From positions 1-64,000 of the forward strand of contig UQYI01000010.1 in assembly GCA_900545265.1 (NCBI GenBank): a stretch of DNA of 64,000 nt, given 5' to 3'. The notes below the pieces were generated by a model that saw only the letters and a list, made by a program, of their open reading frames with translations, was not told the DNA's origin and did not search any database. Below are positions 16,859 through 25,072 of the stretch, in pieces (position 1 is the first letter of the stretch; the number at the start of each line of letters is the position of its first letter). Both the position numbers and the translations under genes were made by a program. The DNA is from an uncultured Eubacteriales bacterium. Its GTDB lineage: Bacteria > Bacillota > Clostridia > Christensenellales > CAG-138.

Positions 16859-18223
16859 ATGATCTGTCAGCACTGCCAGCATACCTTCCTTCGCAACTAC
16901 AACTTCTGTCCCCTTTGCGGCAAGCCCATGGGGGAAAAACGCTGCCTGTACTGCGGCCGCAGCACCCTGCTTTCCGCGCGGTTCTGCCCCGGATGCGGGC
17001 GGCCTATGGACGAGCCTCTTTTTTCCCGCCGTGGCAGGCGGATCATCGGCATGGATCCCCAGGGCCGACGGGTAGACGAAGGAGGGCGTGTGCAGCCCTG
17101 CGCCCAGCCGCTGGACGGGGAAAATATGGCGGGCTGGCAGCCCTTTGCCGGGGAGGCGCTGTTCCCCGCCCTGTTTGAGGCGGGCTGGAAGAGCCGCAGC
17201 TGGCGCTCGCTGGAAACGGAGGGCCGGGTGCTCAGCGGCGCGGGCCGGGAGATACTGGCGCTGGTGCTGGAAAAGGTGCCCCGGGGGCCTCTCTCTCCGG
17301 AGGCTCAGAGCCTGTACAACCGGTGTCTGCCCTTTTTGAAGAGTCTGTGCCTGCGTCTGGAGGCGGAGGAAAAACGGCTCCAGAGCCCCGACGGCTTTGC
17401 CTGCAGCCAGCCGGTGGAGGATACGGCCCATGGCCTTTGGGCGCTGGAAATGTGGGATGCGGCGGAGTTTACCACCTACGCCATGGTATACCGGCCGGCG
17501 GAAGAGACCCTGTACCTGCGGGGGATAGAGTATATAACGGCTCCCTGCGCCGGGCCCCTGGGGGACTTTGCACAGGCCCCGGGTATAAACTTTGCGGAGA
17601 AGGGGGAGACACGGGGGGTGGAGGATCCCGCAGCGGTAGCCCGGGCAGAGCGTTTTTGCGTTTCCTGGGCCCAGAGCGCCATACGCCGCATGGAGGTGCT
17701 GGAGGAGATGCTTTCTGCCTGCCGGGATAAAGAGGCGCTGCTTATCCCCAAAGCGCCGCCTTTGGAGCCTGCGTCTGCCCTGCTGAAAAGCGCCCGGGCG
17801 CTGATGGAACGGCTGCAGCTGCCCTCCGGAGCCGAAGAAGCCCTGTGGGCGGCGGCTCGGGAAAAGCCCCTGTGGAGCCGCAGCTGGCTGGGGGCCCTGT
17901 GCAATGCGCTGGTGGAAGCGGGGCTGGCGGGCTATACTGCGGGGGCAGATACCTCTGCGCAGACAGAGGCGCAGCTGAACCGGGTGGCGGCGGCTCTGGG
18001 GCTGCCCCATACCTATGCATGGGAGTCGAGGGAACAGAAGGGCTTTCTGGCGCTGGAGGAGCTGGCGGAGCATGCCTGCCCCTTTGCGGTAGCAGCGCTG
18101 GACGTGGGGAGCGAGGGCGTATACTGGTTCCTGCTGGAGCCGGAAAAGGCTCAGAGCTTTCTTTTCGCCCTGCGAAAGCTTTTGAAGGCGGCGGAACTGC
18201 CCTGGCGGGGAGAGATCCTGTAA
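16859..18223 (+). CDS. Double zinc-ribbon protein of unknown function
   Basis: 454 aa. Residues 1-50 hold two zinc ribbons (CQHC...CPLCG and CLYCG...CPGCG). The remaining 400 residues are mostly helical and rich in Ala, Leu and Glu, with no membrane segments or known catalytic motif. AAGGAT precedes ATG 16859. The next gene starts 57 bp later and may be co-transcribed. The ribbons imply binding to nucleic acid or protein. Confidence 0.7.
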   Translation: MICQHCQHTFLRNYNFCPLCGKPMGEKRCLYCGRSTLLSARFCPGCGRPMDEPLFSRRGRRIIGMDPQGRRVDEGGRVQPCAQPLDGENMAGWQPFAGEALFPALFEAGWKSRSWRSLETEGRVLSGAGREILALVLEKVPRGPLSPEAQSLYNRCLPFLKSLCLRLEAEEKRLQSPDGFACSQPVEDTAHGLWALEMWDAAEFTTYAMVYRPAEETLYLRGIEYITAPCAGPLGDFAQAPGINFAEKGETRGVEDPAAVARAERFCVSWAQSAIRRMEVLEEMLSACRDKEALLIPKAPPLEPASALLKSARALMERLQLPSGAEEALWAAAREKPLWSRSWLGALCNALVEAGLAGYTAGADTSAQTEAQLNRVAAALGLPHTYAWESREQKGFLALEELAEHACPFAVAALDVGSEGVYWFLLEPEKAQSFLFALRKLLKAAELPWRGEIL

Positions 18224-18280
18224 AAGGCGCAGGGCGCTGCCGGTCTTTTGAGAACAGCCGCAGGAGCAGGAGAGAACGCA

Positions 18281-18853
18281 ATGGGTACAAGACCGGATCT
18301 GCACGATAAACCGGACGTAAAAGCATTTCGCAGTTATTATTACCTGAAGGAAGAATTGGCCGCCTTCTGCCGGGAAAACCATCTGCCCGCTTCCGGGGCG
18401 AAGGCAGACCTTACGGAAAGAGTCGCCCGGTTTCTGGATACGGGGGAGGCGGAGAAAGCCCCTCCGGCCCCAAAGGCGGCGGTCCGCGAGGAGCAGATCA
18501 CCGAAGCGGCGGTCATAGAGCCTCATGTGGTATGTTCCCAAAAGCACAGAGCCTTTTTTGAGGAGAAAATCGGGAAAAGCTTTTCTTTTTCCGTCCCCTT
18601 TCAAAGGTGGCTGAAGGAGAATGCGGGCAAAACCTATGGAGAGGCGGTGCAGGCCTATTACCGCATCCGGGAGGAAAAGAAGAAGCACAAACCGCCCATG
18701 GACCGGCAGCTCGTGTATAATACATACATACGGGATTTCTTTGCGGATAACCCGGGCAGAAGTCTGGAGGAAGCCATCCGCTGCTGGAAATATAAAAAGA
18801 GTCTGCCGGGGCCCGCCCGGTATGCCCGGTCTGACCTTGCGGCGCTGGAGTGA
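18281..18853 (+). CDS. SAP domain protein (DUF6434-like)
   Basis: 190 aa, ATG 18281 with GGAGAG upstream. An N-terminal SAP helix-extension-helix fits LKEELAAFCRENHLPASGAK, a DNA-binding motif. The C-terminal half (FFEEKIGKSFSFSVPFQRWL; GEAVQAYYRI) resembles a small domain repeatedly found beside SAP in Firmicutes. Probably cytoplasmic and DNA-associated; role unknown. Confidence 0.75.
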   Translation: MGTRPDLHDKPDVKAFRSYYYLKEELAAFCRENHLPASGAKADLTERVARFLDTGEAEKAPPAPKAAVREEQITEAAVIEPHVVCSQKHRAFFEEKIGKSFSFSVPFQRWLKENAGKTYGEAVQAYYRIREEKKKHKPPMDRQLVYNTYIRDFFADNPGRSLEEAIRCWKYKKSLPGPARYARSDLAALE

Positions 18854-18917
18854 TTTTTCCGTCCGGCGGGCAGGGCGGCGGAACGGCGAACGGAAATTCA
18901 TGGAGGAGGGGTGCCAT

Positions 18918-19322
18918 ATGATCACTTACCGACCGTTGGACAGAGAATATATGGAAAACGTGAAGGAGCTGTATGCGGCTCTGGGCTGGACTGCATATCT
19001 GGGGGATGATCCGAGGCTGTACCGTGCCTGGGAGGCTTCGCTGTATGCGTTGGGGGCCTTTGAGGGAGACAGGCTCATCGGCTTTATACGGTGCATCGGC
19101 GACGGCGCCCATACGGTGCTGATCCAGGATCTGCTGGTTTTGGAGGCGTATCAGCGCCGTGGCATAGGAAAGGCCCTCATGGAGGCGGCGCTGGAGAAGT
19201 ATGCCGATGTGCGCCAGAAGTTTGTAGTCACGGGTGCGGATACTCCCGCCGTCCGGTTTTACCGGGCGTTGGGGCTGTATTCTTTTGAAGAAGGGGAGAT
19301 GGAGGGCTTTTTCAAGCTGTAA
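18918..19322 (+). CDS. GNAT family N-acetyltransferase
   Basis: 134 aa. VLEAYQRRGIGKALMEAAL is the pyrophosphate-binding loop for acetyl-CoA, and TPAVRFYRALGLYSFEEG is the terminal GNAT strand-helix. GGAGGAGG precedes ATG 18918. Substrate unknown. The next acetyltransferase begins 10 bp later, so the two are co-translated. Confidence 0.88.
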   Translation: MITYRPLDREYMENVKELYAALGWTAYLGDDPRLYRAWEASLYALGAFEGDRLIGFIRCIGDGAHTVLIQDLLVLEAYQRRGIGKALMEAALEKYADVRQKFVVTGADTPAVRFYRALGLYSFEEGEMEGFFKL

Positions 19323-19332
19323 GGAGATGCCT

Positions 19333-19815
19333 ATGAGCAGGGAGGAACCCATGTGCACACTGTATGTACCCCGGCTGGAGGATATGTGGTTCCGGAAGAA
19401 AATGCTGGCGGATGAGACGACCATGTTCTATAACCATGCCTGGGGCGGCGTGATAGATTTTCCGGAGGAAAGATGGAAAAGCTGGTATGCCTGCTGGGTG
19501 GAAAACACGGAGGGCAGGCGGTATTACCGGTATCTGAAAGAACAGGACGAAGCCTTTCTGGGAGAAGTTGCGTACCATTATGAGGCGGACTGCGGGGCAT
19601 ACATGGCCAATGTGATCCTGTATGCGCCTTATAGGGGGCGGGGCTACGGCGGCCGGGCTTTGGATCTGCTGTGCGCCGCCGCAAAGGAGAACGGGATCCG
19701 GGTGCTGTATGACGATATTGCTTCGGACAACCCGGCGCTCCGCCTGTTTTTGCGGCACGGCTTTACGGAAGTTTGCCGCACGGAAGAAATGATCCTTTTG
19801 AAAAAAGAGCTGTAA
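19333..19815 (+). CDS. GNAT family N-acetyltransferase (RimJ-like)
   Basis: 160 aa. YAPYRGRGYGGRALDLLC is the acetyl-CoA loop and NPALRLFLRHGFTEV the terminal motif; the N-terminal half (DETTMFYNHAWGGVIDFPEE) is typical of the larger RimJ/RimL-like branch. AAGGAG lies six bases before ATG 19333; ATG 19327 overlaps that site. Adjacent to another GNAT gene; substrate unknown. Confidence 0.85.
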   Translation: MSREEPMCTLYVPRLEDMWFRKKMLADETTMFYNHAWGGVIDFPEERWKSWYACWVENTEGRRYYRYLKEQDEAFLGEVAYHYEADCGAYMANVILYAPYRGRGYGGRALDLLCAAAKENGIRVLYDDIASDNPALRLFLRHGFTEVCRTEEMILLKKEL

Positions 19816-19835
19816 AACAACGGATGATCCGGCAA

Positions 19836-19869
19836 AAAGACGGCGCGGCTTCCAGGCTGCGCCGTCTTT
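19836..19869. terminator. Bidirectional terminator
   Basis: AAAGACGGCGC pairs exactly with GCGCCGTCTTT. It serves the GNAT pair and possibly the convergent cupin gene. Confidence 0.85.
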
Positions 19870-19936
19870 GTATTCTGCCCGGCAGGATCGCAGTCCGTTC
19901 TTGCAGGGAGGTCCTGCAGCGCCCTGCTTTTTGTAT

Positions 19937-20227
19937 TCAGCACCAAATGACATCCTCTGCGGTGAAGCCGCCGAGAGAGTTTTCTCCGGTCTGGATGCAG
20001 ATATAGGTAAGCCCTGTATCGGTGGCCGCAGAGAAACGGCGCCTGGCAGCCGGAGCCACCTTCAGCCAGTCTCCGGCGGTAAGGGGTACTGCTTCTTCGC
20101 CGATCTCCGCTTTGCCTGCTCCGGCCGGGAGCCGGTTGATGCTGACTTCTGCGCTGGTCAGCCCCGGCACATCATGCAGCTCGGTGCGGTTTTCCGTTCC
20201 GGCATTGAGTTTTGTATAGTTTGCCAT
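19937..20227 (-). CDS. Small cupin protein
   Basis: 96 aa; GGAGG eight bases before ATG 20227 rules out the longer frame. Short beta-strand-rich sequence with the cupin pattern (ELHDVPGLTSAEVSINRLPA; VPLTAGDWLKVAP; ICIQTGENS), though the usual metal-binding histidines are not evident. Divergent from an HxlR regulator, which in this arrangement commonly controls its neighbour. May bind a small ligand; not obviously an enzyme. Confidence 0.7.
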   Translation of the reverse strand: MANYTKLNAGTENRTELHDVPGLTSAEVSINRLPAGAGKAEIGEEAVPLTAGDWLKVAPAARRRFSAATDTGLTYICIQTGENSLGGFTAEDVIWC

Positions 20228-20298
20228 GGATAAGTCCTCCAAAAGGTATTTGCAAGAGTTCCTTGCCTGTTTTCAGTTTACTGCTCCGCATATCAAAA

Positions 20299-20351
20299 AC
20301 AAGTACGCACCTTTTTATAACTGTACATGCAGAAAGAAGTGCATTGTACTT
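20299..20351. promoter_or_regulatory. Possible HxlR operator between divergent genes
   Basis: AAGTACGCAC near 20299 and GTGCATTGTACTT near 20339 form a gapped dyad in the 143-bp divergent region. Confidence 0.35.
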
Positions 20352-20370
20352 AAAAGGGAGGTGTACGGAT

Positions 20371-20697
20371 ATGAAAACCAAGGAAGAGCTCCCGGTGTGC
20401 CCGGCAGTCGCTGCCGTATCTTTGATCAGCGGAAAGTGGAAGCTGCTGATCCTTCGCAATCTGAAAATGCGCCCGTGGCGGTTTAACGAATTGCAGCGGG
20501 ATCTGGAGGACATATCCAAAAAAGCGCTGACTGACAGCCTACGCCAGATGATCGATGACGGGTTGGCCTGCCGGCACGATTATCAGGAAATGCCCCCGAG
20601 GGTAGAATACGGACTTACTGAACCGGGACAGAAAATGCTGCCGATTCTCAACGCTCTTGGGGACTTAGGCGGCTATTATAAATCCATCCTGCCGTAG
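20371..20697 (+). CDS. HxlR-family winged-helix regulator
   Basis: 108 aa, AAAGGGAGG before ATG 20371. It has the HxlR signature CPAVAAVSLISGKWKLLIL, RFNELQRDLEDISKKALTD and the wing PPRVEYGLTEPGQKMLPIL. The single conserved N-terminal Cys, which can act as an electrophile or redox sensor in relatives, is present. Likely regulates the divergent cupin gene and itself. Confidence 0.9.
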   Translation: MKTKEELPVCPAVAAVSLISGKWKLLILRNLKMRPWRFNELQRDLEDISKKALTDSLRQMIDDGLACRHDYQEMPPRVEYGLTEPGQKMLPILNALGDLGGYYKSILP

Positions 20698-20812
20698 AGG
20701 CTTGGAAGATATTTTGCATACAGAGCCTGTTTTTGTGGTGTTCCGGCCAAAGAAAAATGCCGAAAGGCTTTGAAGGTGTCTGCTGCCGGAGCGGAGGTGT
20801 GCAGGACGGTAC

Positions 20813-20865
20813 TTGACTTTGATCCCGATTCGTACTATAATGATGAAGTACGAATCGGGATTTTT
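20813..20865 (+). promoter_or_regulatory. MarR promoter embedded in a 15-bp perfect inverted repeat
   Basis: TTGACT (20813-20818), 17-bp spacer, TATAAT (20836-20841). ATCCCGATTCGTACT (20822-20836) is repeated inverted at 20847-20861 around a 10-base loop containing the -10 box, and five T follow. It looks like the operator of the MarR-type gene after it. Confidence 0.8.
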
Positions 20866-20917
20866 CGTATGGAGTATACCGCCGCAGCGCAGAAGCCGGT
20901 TCTGAAAGGAGCGTTTT

Positions 20918-21409
20918 ATGGATGCACACAGACAGGAAATACGGGAGCTGATGATAGCCTCCAACATGCTGGACGGGATCTATGCCCGCATGGCCCGGAA
21001 GCTGGGGATCAAAGACAATACCCTGGCCCTGCTCTATGCACTGGATGACGGAGCACCCCATTCCCAGATAGAGATCTGCCGCCAGTGGATGATCCCCAAG
21101 ACCACCCTGAATACCATTGTACAGGAATGTATCCGGAAGGGATATGCAGAGCTGGTATCCGCAGCCCACACCAAAGAGAAGCATATCCTCCTGACGCCTG
21201 CGGGAAGGCAGGCTGCCGAGGAGGCCCTGCGCCCCCTGTACGCCATGGAGGAACGGGCCTATGGCCGGGCGGCGGAGGAGACGGCCGCTTTTTCCAAGGC
21301 CATGTATGCTTTTGCCCGGGCTTTGAAGGAGGAGGAAGAGGCCTTTCCGTTGGAGCAAAGAGCCCGCTGTAGCGGCTGCAGCGCCTCACTCCAAAGCGAA
21401 TCAAAGTAA
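20918..21409 (+). CDS. MarR-family winged-helix regulator
   Basis: 163 aa, AAAGGAG before ATG 20918. Central winged helix: SQIEICRQWMIPKTTLNTIV recognition region followed by AELVSAAHTKEKHILLTPAG wing. Helical dimer arms flank it. A C-terminal RCSGCSAS Cys pair is extra. The large inverted repeat on its own promoter and the YitT-type membrane gene 38 bp downstream suggest an autoregulated two-gene operon. Confidence 0.85.
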   Translation: MDAHRQEIRELMIASNMLDGIYARMARKLGIKDNTLALLYALDDGAPHSQIEICRQWMIPKTTLNTIVQECIRKGYAELVSAAHTKEKHILLTPAGRQAAEEALRPLYAMEERAYGRAAEETAAFSKAMYAFARALKEEEEAFPLEQRARCSGCSASLQSESK

Positions 21410-21447
21410 GCAACAGACAAGATAAACAATATATATATATATAAAAT

Positions 21448-22128
21448 ATGAAACGAAGTTTTAAGAACATATGGAATAAAATACGAAGTTGGATGCCCCG
21501 GCTGAAGCCTGCCTCCTGCCTGACGGCGGTGCTGAGCAGCGCCTTTCTGGCCTTTGGGCTGTATAATGTACACGCCATGGCGGGAGTGACGGAAGGGGGC
21601 GTGCTGGGACTGACCCTGCTGCTGGAAAACTGGTTCAACATTTCGCCTGCCGTTTCCGGGGCGGTGCTGAACGTGCTTTGCTATGCCATGGGCTGGAAGC
21701 TGCTGGGAAAGGAGTTTGCGGTATATTCCCTGCTGTCCACCGGCGGGTTCTCCCTTTCCTACCGTCTGTTTGAATGTTTTGATCCTCTGTGGCCGGGGCT
21801 GTATGAATTGCCCCTGCTGGCGGCCCTGCTGGGGGCGGTGTTTGTGGGGGTGGGCGCCGGGCTGTGCGTGCGCATAGGCGGGGCTCCCGGAGGCGATGAT
21901 GCCCTGGCCATGAGCATTTCCCATGCTACGGGCTGGAAGATACAGTGGGTATACCTGATGGCGGATCTTGTGGTGCTGGGGCTTTCTTTGACCTATATCC
22001 CTCTGAAGCGCATAGGGTATTCCCTGCTGACGGTGGTCCTGTCCGGGCAGCTGATCGGGCTGGTACAAAAGCTGCCCCTGCCCTGGGAGAGGGAGCCGGT
22101 CGGCCTTTCGGCGTGCCCGGAGGAGTAA
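21448..22128 (+). CDS. YitT family membrane protein
   Basis: 226 aa with about six membrane helices. The YitT signature is visible in the first helix pair (FLAFGLYNVHAMAGVTEGGV) and at GAPGGDDALAMSISHATGWK. Members are thought to be transporters but their substrate is unknown. No clear Shine-Dalgarno site before ATG 21448 (the leader is an AT dinucleotide run), so coupling to the MarR gene is plausible. Confidence 0.85.
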   Translation: MKRSFKNIWNKIRSWMPRLKPASCLTAVLSSAFLAFGLYNVHAMAGVTEGGVLGLTLLLENWFNISPAVSGAVLNVLCYAMGWKLLGKEFAVYSLLSTGGFSLSYRLFECFDPLWPGLYELPLLAALLGAVFVGVGAGLCVRIGGAPGGDDALAMSISHATGWKIQWVYLMADLVVLGLSLTYIPLKRIGYSLLTVVLSGQLIGLVQKLPLPWEREPVGLSACPEE

Positions 22129-22148
22129 GGGAAAGGTTCGTGCCCGCA

Positions 22149-22193
22149 AGAAAAACGCCCCTGCCGCATCCCTGCCGGCGGGGGCGTTTCGGT
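22149..22193. repeat. 45-bp direct repeat, left copy (terminator)
   Basis: AAAAACGCCCC...GGGGGCGTTT hairpin ending the YitT gene. The same 45 bases, with one mismatch, recur at 23715-23759 on the far side of the AT-rich islet. Confidence 0.9.
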
Positions 22194-22218
22194 GATGTTT
22201 ACAAGTTATCGTGAATAA

Positions 22219-23016
22219 TTACAAGATGAAGCTCATCATACGTTCCCAGTTATAGAAAGGGATAATACTGTTTGCTGCCGTAGGAGTTACTGGAGCTCCA
22301 TCCACGAGCTTGTAGGAAAAATCAAGACTTAGATATGGATCCACGCCTATGTTTTCAACAAATTTCCATGATGTCATATTGCCATTTTCATCATAAGAAA
22401 TAAGTATGATATGGTCGCGTACTCCTTCCGAATAATATTTTGCTGAGGAAATGCGTGCATTTTCATCGTATTCAAACTCATATTTTTCTGTTTCATAGCT
22501 GGTCTTATGACTTTCAACATCAGTACGTTCTACATGCTGAATAAGTTCTGTTATTTGGCCAGCATCATTATACTTTGGTTCTATACTAACATTTTTTATT
22601 GATGTGAAATTATTATTTAAATCATAATAATATGAAGTTGGGACGCCGTTTTTATAGGAGATGGACATATAACCAACTTCACCATCCGCTTTTTTTGTAG
22701 AGTTTATCGCTATAATAGCGCCAATTTCATCATATATAAAGGAAGTCGAGCGGTATTCATCCTCGCAGCTGATAATTTGACCTGCATCGTTCAACTTGCT
22801 ATTCTTGCCGACAGTATATTGTTTTTTTGTGTCGAGCCATTTGAGCCGTTTAAGGGTAAAGCTCTCAAGAACAAACACTTTACTTGGGACTGAAGGCGCC
22901 TCTACTGCAGGCGTTTCATCAATCAGGATTGGCGTTTCTGCAATCTTTACGGCGCAGCCAGAGAGCAGACATAATGCAAAAATAATACTTAAAATTAAAG
23001 AACCCATTTTTTTCAT
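22219..23016 (-). CDS. Lipoprotein of unknown function
   Basis: 265 aa. The N-terminus MKKMGSLILSIIFALCLLSGC is a lipoprotein signal peptide with lipobox LSGC. The body has YD/RHS-like short beta repeats (EYRSTSFIYDEIGAI; YEFEYDENARISS; LISYDENGNMTSWKF), common in secreted Clostridia proteins. GGAGAAAAAACA before ATG 23016 sets the start. It overlaps the excisionase-like gene by four bases (same transcript). AT-rich, part of the bracketed islet. Confidence 0.8.
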   Translation of the reverse strand: MKKMGSLILSIIFALCLLSGCAVKIAETPILIDETPAVEAPSVPSKVFVLESFTLKRLKWLDTKKQYTVGKNSKLNDAGQIISCEDEYRSTSFIYDEIGAIIAINSTKKADGEVGYMSISYKNGVPTSYYYDLNNNFTSIKNVSIEPKYNDAGQITELIQHVERTDVESHKTSYETEKYEFEYDENARISSAKYYSEGVRDHIILISYDENGNMTSWKFVENIGVDPYLSLDFSYKLVDGAPVTPTAANSIIPFYNWERMMSFIL

Positions 23017-23195
23017 TGTTTTTTCTCCTTTTTCAATGGTTTTGGACAAATTGCATCTTTTGGGATGTGCCAGGGACTACCTTCTTTGTCGCGACTTGCG
23101 TTTTTAATAAGTCCAACTTTACACCATTTTCGAATGGTTGCCTGAGTATAGCCCCATTTTCGTGAGGCTTCTAATGTACCCATTGTATCGGCCAT
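23013..23195 (-). CDS. Excisionase-like / MerR-like small HTH protein
   Basis: 60 aa, AGGAGG before ATG 23195. LEASRKWGYTQATIRKWCKV and GSPWHIPKDA form the winged-helix HTH_17 fold of excisionases and small MerR-like DNA-binding proteins. In an integrative element such a protein would bend DNA for excision, but no integrase is in the islet. It may instead regulate the lipoprotein. Confidence 0.75.
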   Translation of the reverse strand: MADTMGTLEASRKWGYTQATIRKWCKVGLIKNASRDKEGSPWHIPKDAICPKPLKKEKKQ

Positions 23196-23222
23196 ATGTG
23201 TTTTCCTCCTGACATAAAATCG

Positions 23223-23293
23223 TCTTTAAAGTTGATTATTCAATTATAAATGCAATATATTCGTATGTCAAGCGGAAAAGTAAACTTTAAAGA
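23223..23293 (-). promoter_or_regulatory. Islet promoter flanked by CTTTAAAG operators
   Basis: On the minus strand TTGACA (23271-23266), 17 bp, TATAAT (23248-23243). TCTTTAAAGTT (23223-23233) and AACTTTAAAGA (23283-23293) are an exact 11-bp inverted pair flanking it, placed between the two divergent transcription units. Confidence 0.8.
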
Positions 23294-23348
23294 TGTTCTT
23301 CAACAGGCGTGGTTTCTGTAAACTGCGTACCAGAAGGAGCGTATACTT

Positions 23349-23675
23349 ATGGAATTAGATTATGCAGAGATTGGAAAAAGAATTGCCAGACGTAGAAAGC
23401 AATTAGGATTAAAACAGGTGGAAGTATGTGAACAAGCAGAAATCAGTGATAAGTATTTATCTTGTATCGAGAGAGCTACGTCAATTCCTTCTTTGGAGGT
23501 TGTGATGCGTTTGGCAGTTGCGCTGAATACGACACCGGATGAATTTCTGGTGGGAAGTACTCGCTGTGAGGGAGAAAAATGGAGAGATGTGGCAGAAATG
23601 CTTCGAAATATGTCTGCTTTTAAACTGGATTTAGCGAAGAACTTTCTGCTGTGGCTTTCTGAACAAAATATATAG
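23349..23675 (+). CDS. XRE-family HTH regulator
   Basis: 108 aa, AGAAGGAG before ATG 23349. HTH_3 occupies about residues 7-64 (IARRRKQLGLKQVEVCEQAE; YLSCIERATSIPSLEVVMRL). The C-terminal 40 residues are helical and may dimerise. Divergent from the excisionase-lipoprotein operon with the CTTTAAAG operator pair in between, so it likely represses that promoter. Confidence 0.88.
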   Translation: MELDYAEIGKRIARRRKQLGLKQVEVCEQAEISDKYLSCIERATSIPSLEVVMRLAVALNTTPDEFLVGSTRCEGEKWRDVAEMLRNMSAFKLDLAKNFLLWLSEQNI

Positions 23676-23714
23676 GACATATGGCTGCACTTTTTTGAAA
23701 TGAATAAATAGGAT

Positions 23715-23759
23715 AGAAAAACGCCCCTGCCGCATCCATGCCGGCGGGGGCGTTTCGGT
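23715..23759. repeat. 45-bp direct repeat, right copy (terminator)
   Basis: 44 of 45 bases match 22149-22193. It ends the XRE gene and marks the right edge of the AT-rich islet. Confidence 0.9.
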
Positions 23760-23806
23760 ATTCGGGGGGGCGGGGAAAGGCCGGAGGGAGGCAGGCACCA
23801 GGGGGC

Positions 23807-23893
23807 GGGCGGCCCGCCGCGGCAGGGGACCTGCCGCCTGGGGGCTGAAGCCCCCAGGGCAGAGCGGCGCAGCCGCGCTGCTGCGGGCCGCCC
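23807..23893. repeat. GC cloverleaf element 1
   Basis: Outer stem 23807-23817 with 23883-23893. Arms 23819-23837, 23838-23857 and 23860-23880 (one mismatch). Confidence 0.85.
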
Positions 23894-23982
23894 CTGTATC
23901 GAAACCGAACGGGCCGGACAGGGCGGGGCTGCGTAAAGGTTTGGATTGCATTTTATGCAGGGGATTGCTATACTTACTCCAT

Positions 23983-25044
23983 ATGAAACGGAATATTCAG
24001 GGCAATTCTGCCGTAATTTGGAAATATATGTGCCTGCTGGGGGGGCTGCTGCTGTGTGCGCTTCTGGGAGCCTGCACTCCCGGGCATACGGAAAAGCAGG
24101 CTGCCGGTATGCCGGAAACGGCTTCGCCCCTGCTGGCTCAGACGCCTACGGCTACTCCTGTCCCTACGGCTACTCCGGCTCCCACGGCTTTGCCCACATT
24201 GCCCGTTACCCCTGCGCCTACTCCTTACGGGCTCCTTTCCTGGAGGGAGGGGAAGCTGTTTTCCGCCGGGGATCCTCAGGTGGAGGAGGATGGATACTTC
24301 TCCGAAAACCTGCGGATCACGCTCCATCGGGTGCAGGAGACGAAAAACGCCTATTCCGGCCGAACCATCGCCTACTTTCTGGCGGACATATATATAAAGG
24401 ACATTACCTCCCTGCGCCGGGGCTATTCCAAACAGGGCACCTTCCAGAAGGGCGGCACCCAGTTCATAGAAAAGATCGCCCGGGCCTATGGGGCGATCCT
24501 GACGGTTTCCGGGGATTACAGCAATCCCAACAAAAGCGGCCTGGTGTTTACAGACGGCGTGCTGGAGTATGAATCCAGGCCATATAAACGGGATCTGTGC
24601 GTATTGTATAAGGACGGCACCATGGAGATGTACAGCCCCGGGGAGATAGACAAAGAAGCCATTCTGGCCAAAGCCCCCTGGCAGAGCTGGAATTTCGGCC
24701 CCATCCTGCTGGATGAAAACGGAGATCCGGCGGAGAGCTTCAACCTGCCGGATGCCATTGCCGGGCGGAACCCCAGAACCGTCATAGGGTATTACAGCCC
24801 CGGTCATTACTGCCTGCTGGTGGTGGACGGGCGGCAGCAGGGCTATTCCCTGGGGCTGAGCATGAAGGAACTGGCGGCTTTTATGGCGGATCTGGGCTGC
24901 AAGGCTGCCTATAATCTGGATGGAGGCATCTCCGCCCAGATAGCCTATATGGGGGAGCGGATCAACCATCCGGGCAAGGACAGGAACCTGCGGGACGTGA
25001 TCCTGCTGCTGGAGCCGGAAAGCACCCCAACCCCGGCGGAATAA
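23983..25044 (+). CDS. Phosphodiester glycosidase (NAGPA domain) lipoprotein
   Basis: 353 aa. Lipoprotein signal (helix ending LLGAC), then a Pro/Thr-rich linker with ATPTATP-type repeats, then a NAGPA domain (about 110-345). NAGPA enzymes remove N-acetylglucosamine from phosphodiesters; bacterial relatives act on wall polymers or exopolysaccharide. The diagnostic end NLDGGISAQIAYMGERINHP is present. An extended -10 (TGCTATACT, 23966-23974) leaves almost no leader before ATG 23983 and no ribosome site is visible. Faces the outside of the cell. Confidence 0.82.
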   Translation: MKRNIQGNSAVIWKYMCLLGGLLLCALLGACTPGHTEKQAAGMPETASPLLAQTPTATPVPTATPAPTALPTLPVTPAPTPYGLLSWREGKLFSAGDPQVEEDGYFSENLRITLHRVQETKNAYSGRTIAYFLADIYIKDITSLRRGYSKQGTFQKGGTQFIEKIARAYGAILTVSGDYSNPNKSGLVFTDGVLEYESRPYKRDLCVLYKDGTMEMYSPGEIDKEAILAKAPWQSWNFGPILLDENGDPAESFNLPDAIAGRNPRTVIGYYSPGHYCLLVVDGRQQGYSLGLSMKELAAFMADLGCKAAYNLDGGISAQIAYMGERINHPGKDRNLRDVILLLEPESTPTPAE

Positions 25045-25072
25045 AAAGCAAAAGAAAGAAAAGGAGAGTTTC

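Noticed and set aside
16841..18925. Minus-strand open frame of 694 codons
   Set aside because: Antisense to the zinc-ribbon and SAP genes; product is Arg/Pro/Gln-rich with no family.
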